Positions 5,208-6,686 of a stretch of DNA of 6,686 nt are shown piece by piece. Position 1 is the first letter of the stretch; every line of letters starts with the position of its first letter. Source of the stretch: Pontiellaceae bacterium (GTDB lineage Bacteria > Verrucomicrobiota > Kiritimatiellia > Kiritimatiellales > Tichowtungiaceae); assembly GCA_025457785.1 (NCBI GenBank), contig JALOTS010000121.1, positions 1 through 6,686 on the forward strand. Direction: 5' to 3'. The notes beneath the pieces were generated by a model. It was not told the DNA's origin, made no database searches, and worked only from the letters and a program-made list of their open reading frames with translations. The position numbers and the translations under genes were made by a program.

Positions 5208-5214
5208 TCAGGTG
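5191..5214. promoter_or_regulatory. Inverted repeat CACCTG-N12-CAGGTG around the -10 of the sigma gene
   Basis: Perfect 6-bp arms flank the candidate -10 box TATACT, and a further two pairs (CG/CG) form outside one mismatched base. An inverted repeat spanning a -10 element is the usual geometry of a repressor operator, here about 15 bp before the start codon of the sigma-like gene. No named regulator consensus is recognised. The arms partly overlap the shared 24-bp module. Confidence 0.4.
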
Positions 5215-5217
5215 ACG

Positions 5218-5222
5218 AAAGG
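5218..5222 (+). promoter_or_regulatory. Ribosome binding site of the sigma-like gene
   Basis: AAAGG lies 6 nt before the ATG at 5229. This supports that start and the short leader predicted from the TATACT box. Confidence 0.55.
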
Positions 5223-5228
5223 CGAATC

Positions 5229-5897
5229 ATGAGTCAGAAGACGAGTTCTGCCGAAGGGCAAATACAGGTTAATACCGACGATGACGTAAGTCTCATCCTC
5301 CGGATGGCCGATAAGCATCTCGATCCAGACGATGCCGAGGCTGCGCTGGTGATTTTCTTCAACCGGCACCACCGGCTGCTCAAGGGTTTTGCGGAGAAAA
5401 ACAACTACCGCAGTCTGGGGTTCGACCCGGACGATTTCGTGCTCAGGGCGTTTCAAAAAGCTTACGAACGGGCTGGCTCCTTCGATGCGCCTGCCGGTCT
5501 ATCGCCGGAGAGGTTGGAGAAAAGGGTCCGATGCTGGATATTCGAAATCGCTAAGAACGAGTTCCTGATGGAGCTCCGGAAGGGACTGAATAAATCAGAA
5601 CAGACGGCCGATCCGGACCTGCTGCCGCCCCCAAATCGAGAGGACGTGTGTGAAGAGGAATCCACTCTGACCGGAAAGGCAGCGATGATCCGCACATTCC
5701 TTGATGGCCTACCTGACGGGGACCGTCAGTTGATGGAGACTTCCATGATTTTCTACGACCACGTGGCGAAAAAAGTGGTGATCCCTTCGGACATACTGGA
5801 AGGGTTGGCCCATGCGCTGGGTACGACACCCGAGGGCATAAAACAAAGGAGGAAGAGACTGCTCCAAAGGTTGAAGCAGTATGTTGAGAAAGCATAG
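5229..5897 (+). CDS. Sigma-70 family (ECF-like) RNA polymerase sigma factor
   Basis: This 222-residue protein is close to ECF sigma factor length. A sigma region 2-like segment (about 35-120) includes FDPDDFVLRAFQKAYER (65-81) and RCWIFEIAKNEFLMELRK (101-118), which matches the '..DLVQ.tF..a......F......W.f.IARN...D..R' layout of region 2.1-2.4. A linker rich in Pro and Glu (about 121-150) precedes region 4 (about 155-218; LDGLPDGDRQLME, then ILEGLAHALGTTPEGIKQRRKRLLQRL), with a clear terminal HTH for the -35 element. It is transcribed divergently from the ubiquitin-like operon across 134 bp that carries matched control modules, so it is a good candidate regulator of both directions. The region 2 match is looser than in well-known ECF factors. 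A sigma-like DNA-binding regulator without full sigma activity is possible. Confidence 0.75.
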   Translation: MSQKTSSAEGQIQVNTDDDVSLILRMADKHLDPDDAEAALVIFFNRHHRLLKGFAEKNNYRSLGFDPDDFVLRAFQKAYERAGSFDAPAGLSPERLEKRVRCWIFEIAKNEFLMELRKGLNKSEQTADPDLLPPPNREDVCEEESTLTGKAAMIRTFLDGLPDGDRQLMETSMIFYDHVAKKVVIPSDILEGLAHALGTTPEGIKQRRKRLLQRLKQYVEKA

Positions 5898-5934
5898 AGA
5901 AACCGAAACAATCAATATACGAAGAAAAGGCATT

Positions 5935-6321
5935 ATGAAAAACCACGAGAACCAAGCAAAAACCGGCGTTCGGGAAGAGGATCTCGAATCCCTGCTGCAT
6001 CAGGTTCTACGAGAAGATGGCAAGGTATTCCCCACGACCGAACAGGACATCGAACACATCGAAGCGGAGGTGGACCAGGACGAAGTCACGCCGATTGACC
6101 CCGCGCGGCTCCTAGCTCGGGTGAAAGGCGAGAAAGAACAGGCTGGCGAGAAGGTCGTCCCGCTGTTCGGCGACGTTCCGAAACAGATCCAAGATGACAT
6201 GCTGGCGATGGCCGCCCGCAATGGCGGACAGATATCGGAGGACACGCGCCGCCAAATGGATGAGGACCGCGAAAACGCCGAGAAGCGGCTCGACGATCAA
6301 CACGATCAGGGCAACCAATGA
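5935..6321 (+). CDS. Acidic small protein of unknown function (putative regulator)
   Basis: This 128-residue, strongly charged protein starts at the ATG at 5935, which has GAAGAAAAGG ending 4 nt upstream; the longer frame from 5881 overlaps the sigma gene and lacks such a site. It has no cysteine, signal peptide or membrane segment. It is helical and acidic at both ends (EEDLESLLHQVLRED; then SEDTRRQMDEDRENAEKRLD at 101-120), with a FPTTEQDIEHIEAEVD motif at 32-47 and a PLFGDVP turn at 76-82. Its stop overlaps the ATG of the ImmA/IrrE-type gene as ATGA, so the two are translationally coupled. Proteins just ahead of ImmA/IrrE proteases are often their substrates or partners. By analogy this could be an anti-sigma factor or repressor removed by proteolysis. 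That role is inferred from position only. Confidence 0.65.
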   Translation: MKNHENQAKTGVREEDLESLLHQVLREDGKVFPTTEQDIEHIEAEVDQDEVTPIDPARLLARVKGEKEQAGEKVVPLFGDVPKQIQDDMLAMAARNGGQISEDTRRQMDEDRENAEKRLDDQHDQGNQ

Positions 6322-6626
6322 GCCGGAGCAAGCTGCCGCTAGCACGGAGAGATGAGATTATCGCGCTGGCCGAGGAGGTCGCCGAGACGCACTGCCCCGG
6401 TCAGTTCATTGACCCCATCCAGATCCTCCAACGAAAGTACATCACATATTCGTTTGGTTACTACGGGAACGGATTCGACGGCATGCTGGAACACCGCCGG
6501 GGACGGTTTCACATGTACTGCAACTTGGACAGGGTTTACAACTCAACAAACCCGCGTGCCAGATTCACGCAAGGTCACGAACTCGGGCATCCTTCCTCGC
6601 TGTTTTCGGTGGAGCCGCCCGGATAG
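6318..6626 (+). pseudogene. ImmA/IrrE-type metalloprotease, truncated after HELGH
   Basis: The frame encodes 102 residues. The first 91 match the N-terminal part of ImmA/IrrE (DUF955) proteins: an entry helix (EIIALAEEVAETHCPGQFID), a strand region, FHMYCNLDR, then ARFTQGHELGH (81-91), with the zinc-binding, catalytic HExxH at 87-91. Family members usually continue with a hydrophobic helix, a third metal ligand (often Glu in a D/E-EHR-like context) and at least 40-80 more residues. Here the family similarity ends at His-91 (nt 6590), and PSSLFSVEPPG and a stop follow. A new reading frame opens at 6636. The simplest reading is an insertion after the HELGH codons. Intact relatives cleave repressors or anti-sigma-like proteins to switch genes on; this copy is probably inactive. 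Confidence 0.7.
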
Positions 6627-6686
6627 TCTGGCGGCATGACACCTGAAAAACTATTTCAAGAATTGTTGGGACTGGGTTTGAACTGG
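6591..6686 (+). mobile_element. Probable left end of an insertion sequence
   Basis: ImmA/IrrE similarity stops at 6590 and an unrelated reading frame starts at 6636. This implies that foreign DNA begins near 6591. The terminal inverted repeat and target duplication cannot be confirmed, because the right end lies outside the window. The exact boundary is uncertain by several bases. Confidence 0.4.
6636..6686 (+). CDS. Start of a possible ISL3-like transposase (partial)
   Basis: The frame from the ATG at 6636 runs 17 codons to the end of the window: MTPEKLFQELLGLGLNW. The pattern 'ELFQ.LLGL...W' is like the first residues of some ISL3-family transposases (usually continuing as W.V...). GGCGG or GGA upstream could serve as the ribosome site. 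It fits the abrupt loss of the ImmA/IrrE frame just before it. So few residues allow only a tentative name; it could be the start of another gene. Confidence 0.4.
   Translation, partial: MTPEKLFQELLGLGLNW

Noticed and set aside
5551..6000. 149-codon minus-strand open frame
   Set aside because: It is antisense to the sigma-like gene and has no motif; a shadow.
1..6686. CRISPR array, tRNA or rRNA
   Set aside because: No regularly spaced repeats, cloverleaf with CCA-type end or rRNA-like stretch was seen on either strand.

Overview
This looks like an accessory (genomic-island type) segment of a GC-rich bacterial chromosome. The integrase and its small downstream partner resemble proteins I associate with Verrucomicrobiota, so that phylum is my best guess, at low confidence. 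No tRNA, rRNA or CRISPR array is visible. The core of the window is a compact bacterial ubiquitin-like conjugation operon.

Layout. (1) 56-2044, minus strand: a mobility module. An excisionase-like HTH protein is joined by an ATGA overlap to a tyrosine recombinase, followed by a small protein that resembles the N-terminal part of related integrases. (2) 2045-2314: no gene; two imperfect inverted repeats lie upstream of the excisionase gene. (3) 2315-2622, minus strand: gene debris, namely an HNH endonuclease cut off after its EIEH motif and fused out of frame to the tail of an XRE-type antitoxin. (4) 2568-5094, minus strand: three genes linked by TGATG stop/start overlaps. They encode a ubiquitin-like domain fused to a cysteine-free E2-like domain, a JAB/JAMM peptidase fused to a ThiF/E1 adenylating domain, and a DUF6527 protein. 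(5) 5095-5228: a divergent control region. (6) 5229-6626, plus strand: a sigma-70-like factor, an acidic small protein, and an ImmA/IrrE-type metalloprotease that stops right after its HELGH motif. (7) 6591-6686: a probable insertion-sequence left end, with the first 17 codons of a possible ISL3-like transposase running off the window.

How it may work. The E1 domain would adenylate the C-terminus of the ubiquitin-like domain. The Cys-less E2 would transfer it without a classical thioester. The JAB and/or DUF6527 proteins would process or remove it. A Gly-Gly between the ubiquitin-like and E2 domains could be a maturation site.

The main new observation is in the divergent control region. Both promoter regions carry the same bipartite motif, CCG-N2-GACAC-N6-GCATATAC, once on each strand and pointing toward its own operon. 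This suggests that the ubiquitin-like operon and the sigma/acidic protein/ImmA-like operon are regulated together and form one system. The protease arm seems to have been broken by an insertion in this strain. Systems with E1/JAB, Cys-less E2 and DUF6527 were predicted computationally and, as I recall, some have been studied as 'Bub' pathways. The paired control module and the sigma/ImmA partner are what I would treat as potentially undescribed.
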